Positions 13,701 through 24,097 are shown, counted from the first letter of the stretch. The stretch: 35,000 nucleotides of DNA from Glandiceps talaboti (GCF_964340395.1 NC_135562.1:9860134-9895133); one strand, 5' to 3'. The notes: generated by a model from the sequence alone, not told the origin. Numbers and translations are program-made.

Positions 13701-15851
13701 TAACCTGGTATCAGTTGGGCTGATGTCTACAGGGCTGCCCATAACAACTTTAGACTGTACAGTTGTTACAGTGACTTCTTCTCCAGGCTCCTGCACTGCC
13801 GTGGTACTTCTGACAACATCATGCTCGATTCTGTGAACAATTCCTTCCGTTGGTTCTATGTCATCTGGTTTTCTCCTCTCTGGAGGTTCTGTGTCACGAA
13901 GTGTTGGAGGAGGAACTGACTCAACAACACTAACCTTTTGTGGTGTAGGTATTATTTCAGGCTCTAAAACAGGTTCTGGTTCCTTCTTTGTTGGTTTAGT
14001 TACTGCTGATGGCTGTTGCTTCTTAGTAGGTGATTCTGGCCGTTTCTTCGTAGTTGGAGACTCTGGTTTCTTTGGTGATTGAAGTGGCTTCCTTGTTTTA
14101 CCAGGTGATTCAGGTTGTTTTTTAGGTTGCTTATCAGGTTCTTGTTGCTTGGGCTTTGTATCCACCTTTTTGGCTTTTGGGGATTCAGGTTCAGGCTTCT
14201 TGCTTTTAGCAGGTGACTCAGGTTTCTTTGGGGATACAGTTGCCTTTGATGTTTTGGGAGATGCAGGTTTCTTTGTTTTCTCTGGAGACTCAGGGCGTTT
14301 TGGTTTCTTGGATGTGTCAGGTGACTTTGCTTTCTTTGGAGACTCAGTTGGTACTTTTGGTTCTTCTTTCTTGGGTTCTACTTCAGCAGCAGTTGGTTCT
14401 ATGTCTAGTGCACTAGGCATTTCCTCTGCTACATATTTGCTCACTTCTTTCACTACAATGTCTTCCTTTGGTTGAGTACCATCATCAGGAACAGTGTCTG
14501 GTTCAACCATTGTTGTTGGCGAAACCTGCACAACTTCTCTTGTCGTTGATGTTGTTGTTATAGTCGTGGTACTCTCTTGCACATCATCTCTTGTTCTAGA
14601 AATGATTTGCTCTTCTGGTTGTCTTTCTGCCTCCTCTGGTGAGACCACAGTTTTCATGATTATAGGTTCTTCTTCTCTAACTAACTGCCTTTTATCAGGT
14701 AACAGCACAACCTCTCTCACATCAATTGGTTTTTCAAGGATGACCTCCTGGCCTGGAATGTGTGTAGGCTCTGCTGGCTCTGTACCAGTGACATGTACCT
14801 CTGTTTCGTAAGATTCAGTTCTTTGAACATATGTTGTATGTACAGTCTTCCTTGTCACGCCATCTTCTAGGCTTTCAACAGTCACTTTCTCAAACTCCTC
14901 CCTTTCTGGTTCACCTATTCTCTTTTCCAATGTGATTTCCGTTGGTCTTTCAAAAGATGGTTCTGCATAACTGATCTTTGTATCTACACGCTCAATTTCC
15001 AGTACTCTTTCACTTGGTTTTTCAGGTTGTCTAATCTCCTGTGTTGATGCTGGTGTGCCATCTACTACATCGGGTTGTTTTGGACTTTCAAGTATGACAG
15101 TCGTCTTGGATACCGGTACAGTCTCTTTTTCTATTGTTTCAATAACACTTTCTGTTCTGGTAGTTGGTTCACGAATGACTTGTTGGTAAGTTGTTTGCAC
15201 AGTTTCAACAGGTTTTCTTCTTTCAACAGGTACTTCCTTTATCAGTTCCGGTGTTTCTCTTCTTGAGGTACTAATTGTTATATCTGTAGGCATTTTTGGA
15301 ACTGCTTTTTGCTTCTTTGGAGGTTCCTGGGGGGCCTTCTTCTTCCTTTCCGGCGATTTCGGTGGACTGCTTGGGGTTTTCTTTACAGCTGTTGTTTTTA
15401 TTTCTACTTTGGATTTACCAACTGGCTGTTTCTTAGTAGTTTTGGTGTCCTTAGGCTTTGCCTGCTCAGGATCCAAGGCACGTTTTCTAGGACCAGCTTC
15501 CACAACGTCGGCTTTATGTGCGACGATTTCTTCTTGCATAGGTTCTGGATATGTAGGCTCTTGAGATGTAACAGGTGCAAACTGCTGCAGAGGTGTTTTT
15601 CTGGATTCAAATAATGTAAATTTGGTACTTTCAACACCAGGCTGCATTACTTGTTGAGCAACACTAGGTTGTTGAAATACTGATTTCTGTACAATATGAG
15701 TTGTTGTGGTGGTGGTGAGTTGTGTTGTCTCACCAGGTTGTCGCTGCAGTAGGACATCCGTTGTTAGCAGAGTACTGCCATCTGGTTGTCGTTGAATTGG
15801 AATCGAACCACCAATTGGATAGAAGAGTGTAAATCTTTCAAGCAGTTCGCC
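1..15851 (-). CDS. Giant plectin-repeat exon (at least 5,283 codons, open at left edge)
   Basis: A single minus-strand frame without stop codons that I could find runs from the acceptor cctag at 15852-15856 to base 1. It starts GELLERFTLF, in phase 0, directly continuing the preceding exon, which ends EKLHIPE. The order is: a disordered linker (15851 to about 13325), about 31 diverse plectin-type motifs (13325-9197), a homogeneous tandem array with about 40 motifs (9196-1760), then about 14 diverse motifs (1759-1). The motif consensus is a GG-hydrophobic-hydrophobic-DP-K/R-T-G-E start, then L-T-hydrophobic-x-EA-hydrophobic-x-RGLID and an A about five residues on. In the family these repeats form plectin repeat domains, some of which bind intermediate filaments. 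Spectraplakins of flies and nematodes carry such repeats in one large alternatively spliced exon, so this exon is probably an isoform-specific cassette. It is unusually long; the end lies outside the window. Confidence 0.93.
1760..9196 (-). repeat. Coding tandem array, 558-bp (186-residue) units, about 13.3 copies
   Basis: The plus-strand anchor ctcttctgat occurs at 1883, 2441, 2999, 3557, 4115, 4673, 5231, 5789, 6347, 6905, 7463, 8009, 8567 and 9125. Every spacing is 558 bp except one of 546 bp (7463 to 8009), caused by a 12-bp in-frame deletion near 7500. Each 186-residue unit has three plectin-type motifs, starting AEIIDPKTGEH, AYVVDPKTQK/ER and FLVTDPKTGES, separated by linkers of about 38, 29 and 26 residues. 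The consensus unit has no Cys, Trp or Asn. Units differ at only a small set of positions. Diverged relatives of the unit flank the array on both sides. Confidence 0.97.
9197..13325 (-). other. Proximal plectin-repeat region (about 31 diverse motifs)
   Basis: The first motif reads ITDPHTGEQLLPVQALQRGL near 13315-13250. Motifs then follow mostly in groups of two or three at about 38-residue spacing, separated by 30-50-residue linkers rich in E, T, R and V. Group starts lack the GG pair (for example TIIDPKTGEK, LTIVDPKTGQ) and the following members carry it (GGIIDPKTNEK, GGVTDPRTGQ). Triplet groups recur at roughly 250-residue spacing, for example 11450-10900 and 12180-11700, indicating older duplication of a larger block. 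The linkers within this older duplication share the pattern ...REVRVTEERRVAVTI. Confidence 0.85.
13326..15851 (-). other. Low-complexity, probably disordered linker at start of the giant exon
   Basis: About 840 residues join the plakin domain to the first plectin motif. The translation is rich in E, P, T, S, V and K, lacks helical heptads and lacks plectin motifs. It contains two basic clusters: one near 15300-15480 with runs such as PERKKKAPQEPPKKQ, and one near 13960-14375 with many SPKK, PESP and KSP-type motifs. Between them are many T/V-E-rich stretches. I infer an unstructured spacer carrying many potential proline-directed phosphorylation sites. It has no recognised catalytic domain. 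Confidence 0.8.
13960..14375 (-). repeat. SPKK/KSP-rich coding repeat segment
   Basis: The minus-strand frame reads an irregular peptide repeat of the form K-K-P-E-S-P with variants KKRPESPTKK, SPKKPESPAK and SPDTSKKPKRPESP. S-P dipeptides occur roughly every 8-12 residues. On DNA this appears as repeated ggtgattctgg / ggagactcagg blocks on the plus strand. Similar K-S-P arrays in neurofilament tails and S/T-P-K-K motifs in histone H1 tails are targets of proline-directed kinases; that function is an inference here. Confidence 0.75.
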
Positions 15852-15978
15852 CTAGGAAAAAAAGGAAAATTATGAAATGTCAATACTTTGGGGAAGTTTC
15901 TATATCTCAAAAAGTGAATTTGCAATGGTGATTAGGGATCACCTTGACCCAGAAAACTCAAAATTTCACCACTAAATG

Positions 15979-16011
15979 TGGGCAATGGGATGGGATGGGT
16001 TGGGATGGGAC
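15979..16011 (+). repeat. G-run cluster (plus) / C-run cluster in the transcript
   Basis: The plus strand has at least five GGG runs separated by 2-4 bases (gggatgggatgggttggg and flanking runs). The pre-mRNA therefore carries repeated CCC runs about 130-160 nt upstream of the giant exon's 3' splice site. The plus DNA strand could form a G-quadruplex, and the RNA could bind poly-C-binding proteins; both are inferences. Confidence 0.6.
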
Positions 16012-19000
16012 GAACACATATAGTGCATTATGATCAGGGAAAGGATGGATTATAGCAAATCAACAGCAAAAATGGTTACACTAGCTACAAACATACAAAA
16101 ATGTGAGTGCAACAATGCAAAGCATTAACACAAGACGTGCTTACTTTGTGAAAAGACAATGTCCGACAGGACTAGACAGCACATTATTATCCCAGAGATT
16201 TTACATCACCTTGTTTGTATACTCACCTTGCTGTGTTATTTCTTCTCATATGTTAATAACGCTTTACTAGCTACAAAGTCTTGTATTTTAAGTGGTCACA
16301 GACCATAACAGAAATAAGATACATTCTAAAAACTAAGTTTTTTTATACATTTATACCATTAGTTCTACCACAGAAAATAAGTTTTAGTAAGTTTATGCAA
16401 AGATTAGCACCCACTCTGGTTTTACATATTATGTTGCTGTTGACTTTGTCATTAAAATTCGGTGACATAAATTCCCTGCGATCCTGTTAATATTATTTCT
16501 CCAAGCATTGTCTAGCGCAACTTAAGCATACAAATGATTAGTGCATAGAAAAAAAAAGTTTAGAAAAAAAAGATGTAGAAAGAAAAAGTTAAGTAAAACT
16601 GTGCAAAGTTAGAGATTTAGTAAAAAGTTTATGGTGTGTTTAGTAAAACGTTTATGGAGTGTTTAGTCTCCTAACATTTATCTTGACAAATGAACACATT
16701 ATGTGCAACTGATGTGTAACAATAACTATATGAACACTATCTTATAATAGCCTGTCTTATTGTGTAACTTACCTTATGCTTTATTTTTATCTCCTTATGC
16801 AAGCAGCTGAATTTTGTGCAGCAGTAACAGCTTAAGAACGCTACAAAGCTGCAGCATACCCTACAAGCAGCTACGCTACAAGACTACAGTTGCTTTTCTG
16901 TCTTATCAGCCTATAACTGTTAATCCCCGTAAAATAAAAGCATCTTTTTTTTTTTTTGCATTTAGTGGTGGTATTACTGCTTTTAGGTCACGGTGACTCA
17001 TACTATGTTCTAAAACAGAATTAGCCTACAATGTCGTCTGATGATATTTGAAAGATGGAAAGAGATATGTTAATAGGAGGGCCTGTATTGCGGACAAGAA
17101 CATCTTGGGTTTGATTCTGGAAAAACCTGGCATGGAGGTACAATGGCTAAAAATGGTTAAATGACATGAGTTAATATGAAAGAGAAATGCAATGCAAATA
17201 ATGAATAAATAGCAAACGCACAAAATAAAAAAATAAATCTTCCCAGCGTGTGAACAAAAAGCAATGTAGTGTCATCAATCATGTGTGTATGTAAACTGGC
17301 AAAAAATGTAGGAAAAAAAACATGAAGAACACAGCAAAAGCAGAAGCATACAGAATGGTAAACTACCCCCAAAAAAATAAAAACACCTCCCCTATCACCA
17401 TAAGAATACACACTCACAGAATTTACCTTGGCTTCGCATTTCACACGAGATAAATAATGCATTTTTTCATTCCTTTTTCATGTGTGCTTGGATTTTTCCA
17501 TACTCATAGGCATCCCACTTGCGAGATAGTCAAGTTATGTCAGTGATGTGTGTGAGACGCACTGCTTAGTCCCAATTGCAAGATAGTCAAGTGATGTGTG
17601 TGAGACGCAGTGTTAGAAGTAACTGTGTATAGTTCTTGTGTACGTGAGTAGCAATTCACAAAGATAACTGTGTATATTCAAAGCAAACTTCAACAAATCA
17701 TGAACACAAAATAAACAAATAAAATATGTTACTTATTACTGAATGAAATATTACAACATTTTCTGAAGAAATTGGCAAATATGAGATCAATGGTTAATAT
17801 ACATGTATAGCTTGACAAAGTAACAGCGAATGAATTTGTTTTAAAATAGCAATGCATTTTTCATGCTTTGGTTTGGTTGGGTCACAAACGTGTATTAAAA
17901 TTGCTAGTGTTTGAATGGACAATTGAGAGCACATGCACAGAAGGGCATTGTCTGATTGGTTGTTGCATTATGCTGATTATGCATTTCACTGCACACATCA
18001 TGCATTTAGCAAGCTTATCTCTGTCTACTACAACAAATTCAGCCATGTTATTAATTTGACAAGCTGGATCAATGAACATTCAAGATTAACAATGCAATGT
18101 CCAATATTACATGAAACATTATTATATGAATGGTTAGGAATAATATGTACTAAAAACAATATCAAAAATCATTATCAAAATCATTATCAAAATCAAATTA
18201 ACGGAAAATAAATCATTGATCAAAGTATCAAATAATATAAATGGTGTCATGCATGGTGGTCAAAACAAACCAATTATATGTTATATTGTTATGTTTGAAA
18301 ATCTGTATGATCGTTGTTGTTAATAATGCATGTGTAAAGCAAGTGGGACACCAGTAAATCATTCGACAAGTTTGCCACAAAATATCACAAACATAAAAAA
18401 TTCACTATCAATGAGAAAATGATATCAATATTGAGAATCATACAAAACATTTTCAGCAACTGTTGAAAAATGCAACACTTTGTTCACAAAGTATCAAATA
18501 TGGTGCAAAAGTTTGTAACGTGTTATCAAAGAGCATAGAATTGTTACATGTTATTCAAAATGTATCCAATGTTGTGGCTATGTGTGTGTCAGCATCATTT
18601 GTTCATACATACATACATCAAATTGTATCGATGCAGCAATTAGTAACAAAGTGATACACGCAAAGCCAGCAGCAACATAAATAATCTTAAGATATGCGAT
18701 CAAATTCTAGGGTTCATGCAAATCGGGGACAAAGGGTCAGGGAGTCAAACAACCACCTATGGTTTTAACATTACCCCCTATTTATACATTTATTTAAGTC
18801 TGCTAAAAATACAATTCATAACTCAGAGTCTCTATTTAAAAAAATACACTCTGCCATAACTTCATAACAACTGATGTATAGCGAGTGGTAAAAAAATATC
18901 CATGACTATTTCATGAATATCTCTGCTTCTTCATTTCAAAGTAAACAAAATATTGATAAACATATTTTTATATAACTACCATTAGAACAAGTACATGAAT

Positions 19001-19739
19001 AGCTGAAGTTCAAGTGTAGGGTCAGAGTCAAAGACTAGATCTTGTTTCGGAGTAAGACATGAATTTTATTCGTCAGAGACCTGCTATTGTCACCAGGAAA
19101 ACTTTCCCTGTGGAGGTTTTTGACGACGACACTTGAGGGTAGGGCAAGAAGATGACTTTCCATCATCATCAGCAAATCTTGATCTCCTTGTGGGTTTCTG
19201 AGGAACACCCTTGATATAATTGAATATTCAGTACTCGGAAATGGTTGCAAATTTAACATCAATCAAATCTGCAACTTGCAAATGTCTCAAAGCAGATCAA
19301 ATCAAATCTGCACCTACAATGTTGCAAACATCTCAAACTCTTCTTTTCAATACATGTGTTTGTTTTAATGATAGTTATACGGAATATCAAGAAATTCAAA
19401 CGTCTATGTATAACCACACTGCCTTGGATATCTGACATTCAATAAAGCATTTCAACGATTCCTGTTTCATATTTCTTACATTATGATCTAAATCACACAT
19501 GCATCATCAATAATGTCCGAAATTATTCCTGCTTTGGCATTCGAATTGTGAATGGTAAAACGCGATTTTTGCAGTAAATGCTATCAATGATGCTGGTTAC
19601 TCTACAATCAAACTACCAAATTTTGTGTCATTTTTTGATCCAATTTCAAAGTTTTCTAAGCATCTATCTTTGAAATTCATGTTTGTTATGTGCTTATTAC
19701 TTTGGTGTACCAACTGGAAAGGAAATTTGGGCTTTTTCA

Positions 19740-19843
19740 ATAAATAAATAAATAAATATGTAAATAAATAAATACATACATACATACATACATACATACA
19801 TACATACATACATACATACATACATACATACATACATACATAA
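19740..19843. repeat. Compound microsatellite (TAAA)n then (CATA)n
   Basis: TAAA-type repeats run from about 19740 to 19773, followed by uninterrupted CATA units to about 19842. It is intronic. Open frames across it in any direction are products of the repeat. Confidence 0.95.
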
Positions 19844-20027
19844 ACATCAATAAATAAATAAATGAACTTTTTCTAGGCTGATTTTGTTACAAGTTCATGA
19901 TTTAAATTTGTTTAATATCCTATGTTTACAAGACAAGTTTTGGTTGTTGAAATGTATTTTTTGAATATCTGAAATTACAAAGCAGTGTGGCAAGAGAATA
20001 CAGAATAGAGAATGAGTAAATATTTAC

Positions 20028-20228
20028 CTCTGGTATGTGTAGTTTCTCAGCGATAGATCGGAGTCTGACAGAGATTTCAGCACCAAGTTTGCTGTATTCT
20101 TCATTGATGGACTCTATATCCTGTCTGGCTGAGTCAACGCCATGTTGGATTTTGGGTTTCTTGACATCACCGACATCAGTTATATCTTCCAGGGTATCGC
20201 GGTAATCTTCAAGAACGCCATCAAACAC
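20028..20228 (-). CDS. Plakin-domain exon, last spectrin-type repeat end
   Basis: 201 nt, 67 codons, phase 0/0. It begins VFDGVLEDYRDTLEDI and ends RLRSIAEKLHIPE. The acceptor is ctag before gtgttt and the donor is gagGTAAAT. The sequence is a charged amphipathic helix pair typical of the C-terminal spectrin repeat of plakin domains. It splices directly into the giant exon (GELLERF), which fixes the frame of both. Confidence 0.92.
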
Positions 20229-20553
20229 CTAGAGATGCACAAATGAAACAGTTGAGTAGGTGTATGTCAAAATGTTACAATTCGTAGCGGTAATTTTCAA
20301 GAACTCAAGCAGACACCTAAAGAAGCGAAAGCCAAACTTTTTAGTCAAGAATTGACAAAAAAAGTGGCAAGTTATCACAGAAAGTAGAAAATATACCATC
20401 TTGTTATTTTAATCTGAATCATTACAAACTATTAACAACAGTGACTCCATCAATGTCATCTCTAAGTCAACTTTTGTACCTGGTAAACTACCAGTCTCAG
20501 TATCTTATGACATCCAACTTTCGTGATCGAGTTCAGTCTTCTAACCAACTTAC
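20229..20553 (-). other. Intron, 325 bp
   Basis: It is bounded by a canonical donor gtaagt at 20553 and acceptor ag at 20229. It is AT-rich with no further feature seen. Confidence 0.85.
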
Positions 20554-20637
20554 CTCAGCTGCCTGAATAAACTGGTTGCCTTTGTCGTTAAATTCCTCAA
20601 CAGAAGATCTATGGCTGTTGATATCATCCAAGAAATT
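20554..20637 (-). CDS. Plakin-domain exon (84 nt)
   Basis: 28 codons, phase 0/0, reading NFLDDINSHRSSVEEFND then KGNQFIQAAE. The acceptor is aaaacag and the donor gagGTAAGT. The pattern, a hydrophobic heptad with H-R-x-x-V-x-x-F-N-x-x-G-N-x-F, is a helix B/C piece of a spectrin repeat as found late in plakin domains. Confidence 0.92.
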
Positions 20638-21142
20638 CTGTTTTAAAAAAGAAGGTGTTGAATAAGTTCATAAGCTTATGAAAGGAACTTGGTTCCCAAC
20701 TCAAAAATTATTTACAAGAATTATTAGGTTCAAGAATTTTGATAAATATATAAATCTTCCACATGGCCTTGAAAATAATGACATTTGTTGAAATTCTTTT
20801 GTTTCAATGATTGACGACGATAATGTTCACAATCTTCCCCACATACACAGCACGAGTAGTAAGTTGTATATGGACTTTGACTATCGTCTCCCATGACGAC
20901 TACCGGAGTTTTCCGAAAACAAGCCCATCCGAAAAGTTGCCCATGGGCGATCATTTGGCGGGTGGGCGTCTAATGGGTTTTCCAGATTCACTACGGCAAG
21001 AATTTTGCCTTGTTATATTGGTAACGTTAGTTTTTATTTAGTTCGAATGTTCCGTTGAAAAAAACCATAAACTTAGAGTGCCAATAAAAAATGGATGTTT
21101 TTTACACGAGGAGAATGTGATCGTGAAGGTAGGTACATACAC
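20638..21142 (-). other. Intron, 505 bp, with one inverted-repeat element copy
   Basis: It holds the element copy starting at 20901 (taccggagttttccgaaaac) described separately. The remainder is AT-rich. No exon-like sequence was seen. Confidence 0.8.
20901..20990 (+). mobile_element. MITE-like element, left copy
   Basis: It begins with taccggagttttccgaaaac, then a second ccgaaaag block, then gatcatttggcgggtg. The same terminal 20 bases and the internal block GCCAAATRATCGCCC recur in opposite orientation at about 21800-21905. It has no coding capacity. Right-hand limit is approximate. Confidence 0.5.
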
Positions 21143-21223
21143 CTTTGTGCTGAGATCGATCAACAATTCGGCAGATGACTCATGGAGACCCGCAGACGTC
21201 ACTGTCAATGCGACACACTGGGT
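21143..21223 (-). CDS. Plakin-domain exon (81 nt, symmetric)
   Basis: 27 codons, phase 0/0: TQCVALTVTSAGLHESSAE then LLIDLSTK. The acceptor is atttttag and the donor aagGTGTAT, a weaker donor than its neighbours. It continues the helix from EKQFEETK of the preceding exon. Skipping it would remove 27 residues without a frame change. It lies between two related elements in opposite orientation. Confidence 0.9.
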
Positions 21224-22182
21224 CTAAAAATAGGTCAGGGTAATTTGTATGGTGAGTGTGCACACAAAGTGAATTAAATCGAGTGAGAGTTGAAGTAATG
21301 TGTAATGTCATGTATAAATGAGTTCATGGAGATTTAACGATCGGTACAAGGCTAATGTCAAGTTTATCCAGGGTGAACAAATCATTTTGTGAACTGGTGG
21401 TCCCCGGACCAGTGATGAAAAAAATGCAGTGGTCCTGCTAAAAAAAATTAGTGGTCCCAAGTTCCGCTAATGTGAAACATTGAATCTTGCCTTTGAATCT
21501 GTATATTCAGACGTACACTATTTTTAGTTGAACAATATCCACTTTATAATAATAAATATAAAGTTGACATGCTTGGTTTCAGTCAATTGACTGTTCTATT
21601 CTATTTGTAATGGTTATTTTTGAGGCATCGACGCAACAATACAATCAATGCTGATAGAATGATAGCAAATAAAATGTTTCATTTGATATATTTGAATTAT
21701 TATAAAATGAAATTATTATTCTTGTCTTCCTAATTGTTGTGTCCCTAAACTGGTATGTCCCTATTAGTAATGATATAGCCACATGGCTGTTGAGTGTTGA
21801 CTGCCAAATAATCGCCCTGAGCTTCTATTTAGTTCTTCTGTTGTGGTTCCGAATTTGCTGATTTTCCGAATAGTGGCCCAGGGCTAGTTTTCGGAAAACT
21901 CCGGTAACATTTCCCATAATGGTCATGTATTCACGATTATAAGTGATGTTCAACCCGCAGAGATATGGCTATGTTCATCATGAAATCTCTCTGTGATTGG
22001 CTACTCCTGTCTACTGAGACACCTGGTTCCCATAGTAATGTTCAATCCGAAATTACCAAATTACCATAATCGTACGTGACGTAATTTGGACAAATGATAC
22101 CCATAGCCAGTACTGCAATACCAACAACTGACTGAACAACTTCACCACACTAAATTCCATTCTTTATCAAATATATCCATAC
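21224..22182 (-). other. Intron, 959 bp, with the second inverted-repeat element copy
   Basis: Contents are a short duplicated agtggtcc segment around 21399-21455, AT-rich sequence, and the right-hand element copy ending ctccggta at 21905. No exon-like stretch was found. Confidence 0.8.
21800..21905 (-). mobile_element. MITE-like element, right copy (inverted relative to 20901)
   Basis: It ends gttttcggaaaactccggta, the perfect reverse complement of the first 20 bases of the copy at 20901. It also contains gccaaataatcgccc, matching 14 of 15 bases of the reverse complement of the left copy's gggcgatcatttggc. The two copies differ by an internal insertion or deletion. The left limit is a guess. 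Confidence 0.5.
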
Positions 22183-22342
22183 CTTTGTTTCTTCAAACTG
22201 TTTTTCCAGACTGCGTCTGTCAGTTACTGGTATGTCCAGGATCATCATGGTAGCCTGTGCCTGTGCTAACCAATTCTTCTCATCCAAATGGGAATCCTTA
22301 AACTCTCGCAGGAGGTCAAAACCATTGTCAAGTTTCTTTAGC
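22183..22342 (-). CDS. Plakin-domain exon (160 nt)
   Basis: One base plus 53 codons. The first base completes the AGG codon begun in the preceding exon, then LKKLDNGFDLLREFKD and ending RRSLEKQFEETK. It contains the spectrin-repeat helix A signature with a central Trp (DEKNWLAQAQATMM). Acceptor gttacag, donor aagGTATGG. Confidence 0.93.
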
Positions 22343-23179
22343 CTGTAACATTCACAGTAAACTTCAGTTCTACGGTACTTTTCAATATTTGATAATTTTG
22401 TAATGTGTATCATCCACACTGCCCAGTAATGTTCATCTTTACACCAACATAATCATCAAGTCATATTATTTTTTAATTAAGTGTCATGTCACATTTGTTT
22501 TTTATTAATTAACAGTGACAAAAATTATGAGAACTATTATTATTATTCTCGACACTGTGTGAGAAGAGCCACTGGCTCAACAGTCTATCGAGATTAAATA
22601 AAGTCTAATAATAATAATAATAATAATAATAACTGGATATAAAAAGTTAACAATTACAGAATATTCTTATAGCATATTGATGTGCATGGCCCTGTTATGG
22701 CAGTGGACACTAGTGTGGCATAGTTACAGAGTACTGTTATAGGACATCACTGCTATGATAGTGTATATACTAGCTTGAAATAGTTGCAGTGTGTTGTGAT
22801 AGAGTACAAACACCCATGGCCCCAGAACCTTCACTGCCATGATAGTGTAGACACTCACATGCATGGCATTCTAATATAAGGGTTATACTAGTTACAGTGT
22901 GTTGTGATAGCGAAACGCCTTGCACAGCTACAGCGCCCTCTCTGCCATGAGTATATTCTAACATGGTATTCTAAGGAATAATGGTTGCATTTTGAGATAG
23001 TGAAAAGACTTGCACAGCTACAGCGCCCTCTCTGTCAAGATAGTGTATACTCTAGCAATGAATTCTAATAATGGTCGTATTTTGTGATAGCGAAAAGACT
23101 TGCATTGGCACCAGCGCCCTCTCTGCCATGATAGTGTATACTCTAGCATGGCATTCTGAATGTTAAAGAGAAATCTCAC
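22343..23179 (-). other. Intron, 837 bp, with degenerate ~90-bp minisatellite and (AAT)n
   Basis: It contains an (ATA/TAA)n run at about 22606-22632 and a degenerate tandem repeat from about 22660 to 23165. No exon candidate was seen. Confidence 0.85.
22660..23165. repeat. Degenerate minisatellite, ~90-110 bp period, 5-6 copies
   Basis: Recurring blocks are gccatgatagtgta, gtgatagcgaaa and cagcgccctctctg. The cagcgccct block occurs at 22931, 23021 and 23112, spacings of 90 and 91 bp; earlier copies are more diverged and slightly longer. Confidence 0.8.
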
Positions 23180-23358
23180 CTGTCATCAGTTTGTAAACAT
23201 ACTCTCTGCCAGCGTATTTCAAGATCACGTACATCTCTCTCAAACCTTACCACATCCTCTACATCAGCTGTAGGAGAGGGGAAACACTTGAGTTTCTGTA
23301 CCTCGTCCTTCAGGTCATTGATGATAGGCTGAGTGGATGGCAAGGATCGATGTAGGTC
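23180..23358 (-). CDS. Plakin-domain exon (179 nt)
   Basis: 59 codons plus two bases (AG, completed to Arg by the next exon). It begins DLHRSLPSTQPIINDLKDEV and ends with RDVRDLEIRWQRVCLQTDD. The stretch RFERDVRDLEIRWQRV is a classic spectrin-repeat helix C with its Trp. Acceptor cgtcag, donor acagGTGAG. Confidence 0.93.
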
Positions 23359-24097
23359 CTGACGTGTCAATTACAAAATATACATCATTATTTCACACAA
23401 GGGTTGTACATTTCAAAATGGGGAACTTGCAATCCAAACTGAGCATGCTCAGACACAAAGGACTATGGGATTATCCATAGTTACCGCAATACCTAATCAG
23501 GAGTTACCGATAAAATAAACCTCCCACAATGGTGAGGGAAACTATGAATTGATTATTTGTGGTTACAAACAATGTAACATTATTGTTTACAATACTATTT
23601 GACTAGTATTTATTATCACATTTCCCATGATGCAACATTCAACATGGCAGGTTTGCAAGTTCCCTATTGCTCTGAGCTTTTAAAAAAAATGGCACATTTT
23701 ACCTTTTCTGTTCAGTCTCAATAAATACACAATAACATAAACCCAAAAACTTAAAACTGCAAATCTGTACGATTTCTCAACTTCGCCTTCACAACAAAGT
23801 CACTATCCCTGTACTAGGATTCAAATATACAAACTCTGCAAGATCTTTATATTTACAATAGTGAATAAATGTCAAGACTGTTGACATAAAATATTTGATT
23901 TTAAATACCTATGTACATTTTACAATAATACCTCAGTTGTGTGTCTTTTTACCAAGATAGAAATAATTGTAAATCTTGAGAGATAAAGGAAATAAAAACA
24001 AAAGAGAAGACAGAGAGTCGGTAAAAAGCTTGTAGCTAGTCCAACCTGACCTCCAGCATGGAATACTGTGGATGGATATTCTGAGCATATTACCTAC
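23359..24097 (-). other. Intron, 739 bp, with a 12-bp inverted-repeat element
   Basis: It holds a candidate MITE at 23421-23664 and otherwise AT-rich sequence. No exon-like reading frame with splice sites was found. Confidence 0.8.
23421..23664. mobile_element. Candidate MITE with 12-bp perfect inverted termini
   Basis: gggaacttgcaa at 23421-23432 is the exact reverse complement of ttgcaagttccc at 23653-23664, a 244-bp span without coding capacity. Target-site duplication is not obvious, so the call is tentative. Confidence 0.35.

Larger units (their letters stand above)
15852..20027 (-). other. Large intron before the giant exon (4.2 kb)
   Basis: The donor gtaaat follows EKLHIPE at 20027 and the acceptor cctag ends at 15852. 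The phase 0/0 splice makes IPE-GEL. I see no supported exon inside. The contents are AT-rich sequence, a G-run cluster at 15979-16011, a duplicated ~27-bp segment near 16620-16665, a duplicated ~45-bp segment near 17521-17605, and a (TAAA)n/(CATA)n microsatellite at 19740-19843. Its length fits with the next exon being alternatively used, but that is not shown by the sequence. Confidence 0.75.

Noticed and set aside
15404-15637. Minus-strand 77-codon frame within the giant exon
   Set aside because: It is out of frame with the long plectin-repeat reading frame that covers the same bases, and it has no recognisable domain.
1-15851. Assignment to plectin, desmoplakin or epiplakin
   Set aside because: Plectin and desmoplakin have a coiled-coil rod between plakin domain and repeats, which is absent here, and epiplakin lacks the plakin spectrin repeats and SH3 seen upstream. 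The sequence past the left edge would settle this.
19060-19225. Minus-strand segment reading GVPQKPTRRSRFADDDGK, a TGA at 19090-19092 and an AATAAA about 20 nt later, as a possible alternative last exon
   Set aside because: No convincing splice acceptor lies before it, the open stretch is only about 45 codons, and a direct phase-0 splice from 20028 to 15851 is well supported. It would need 3' RNA ends near 19040 to be believed.
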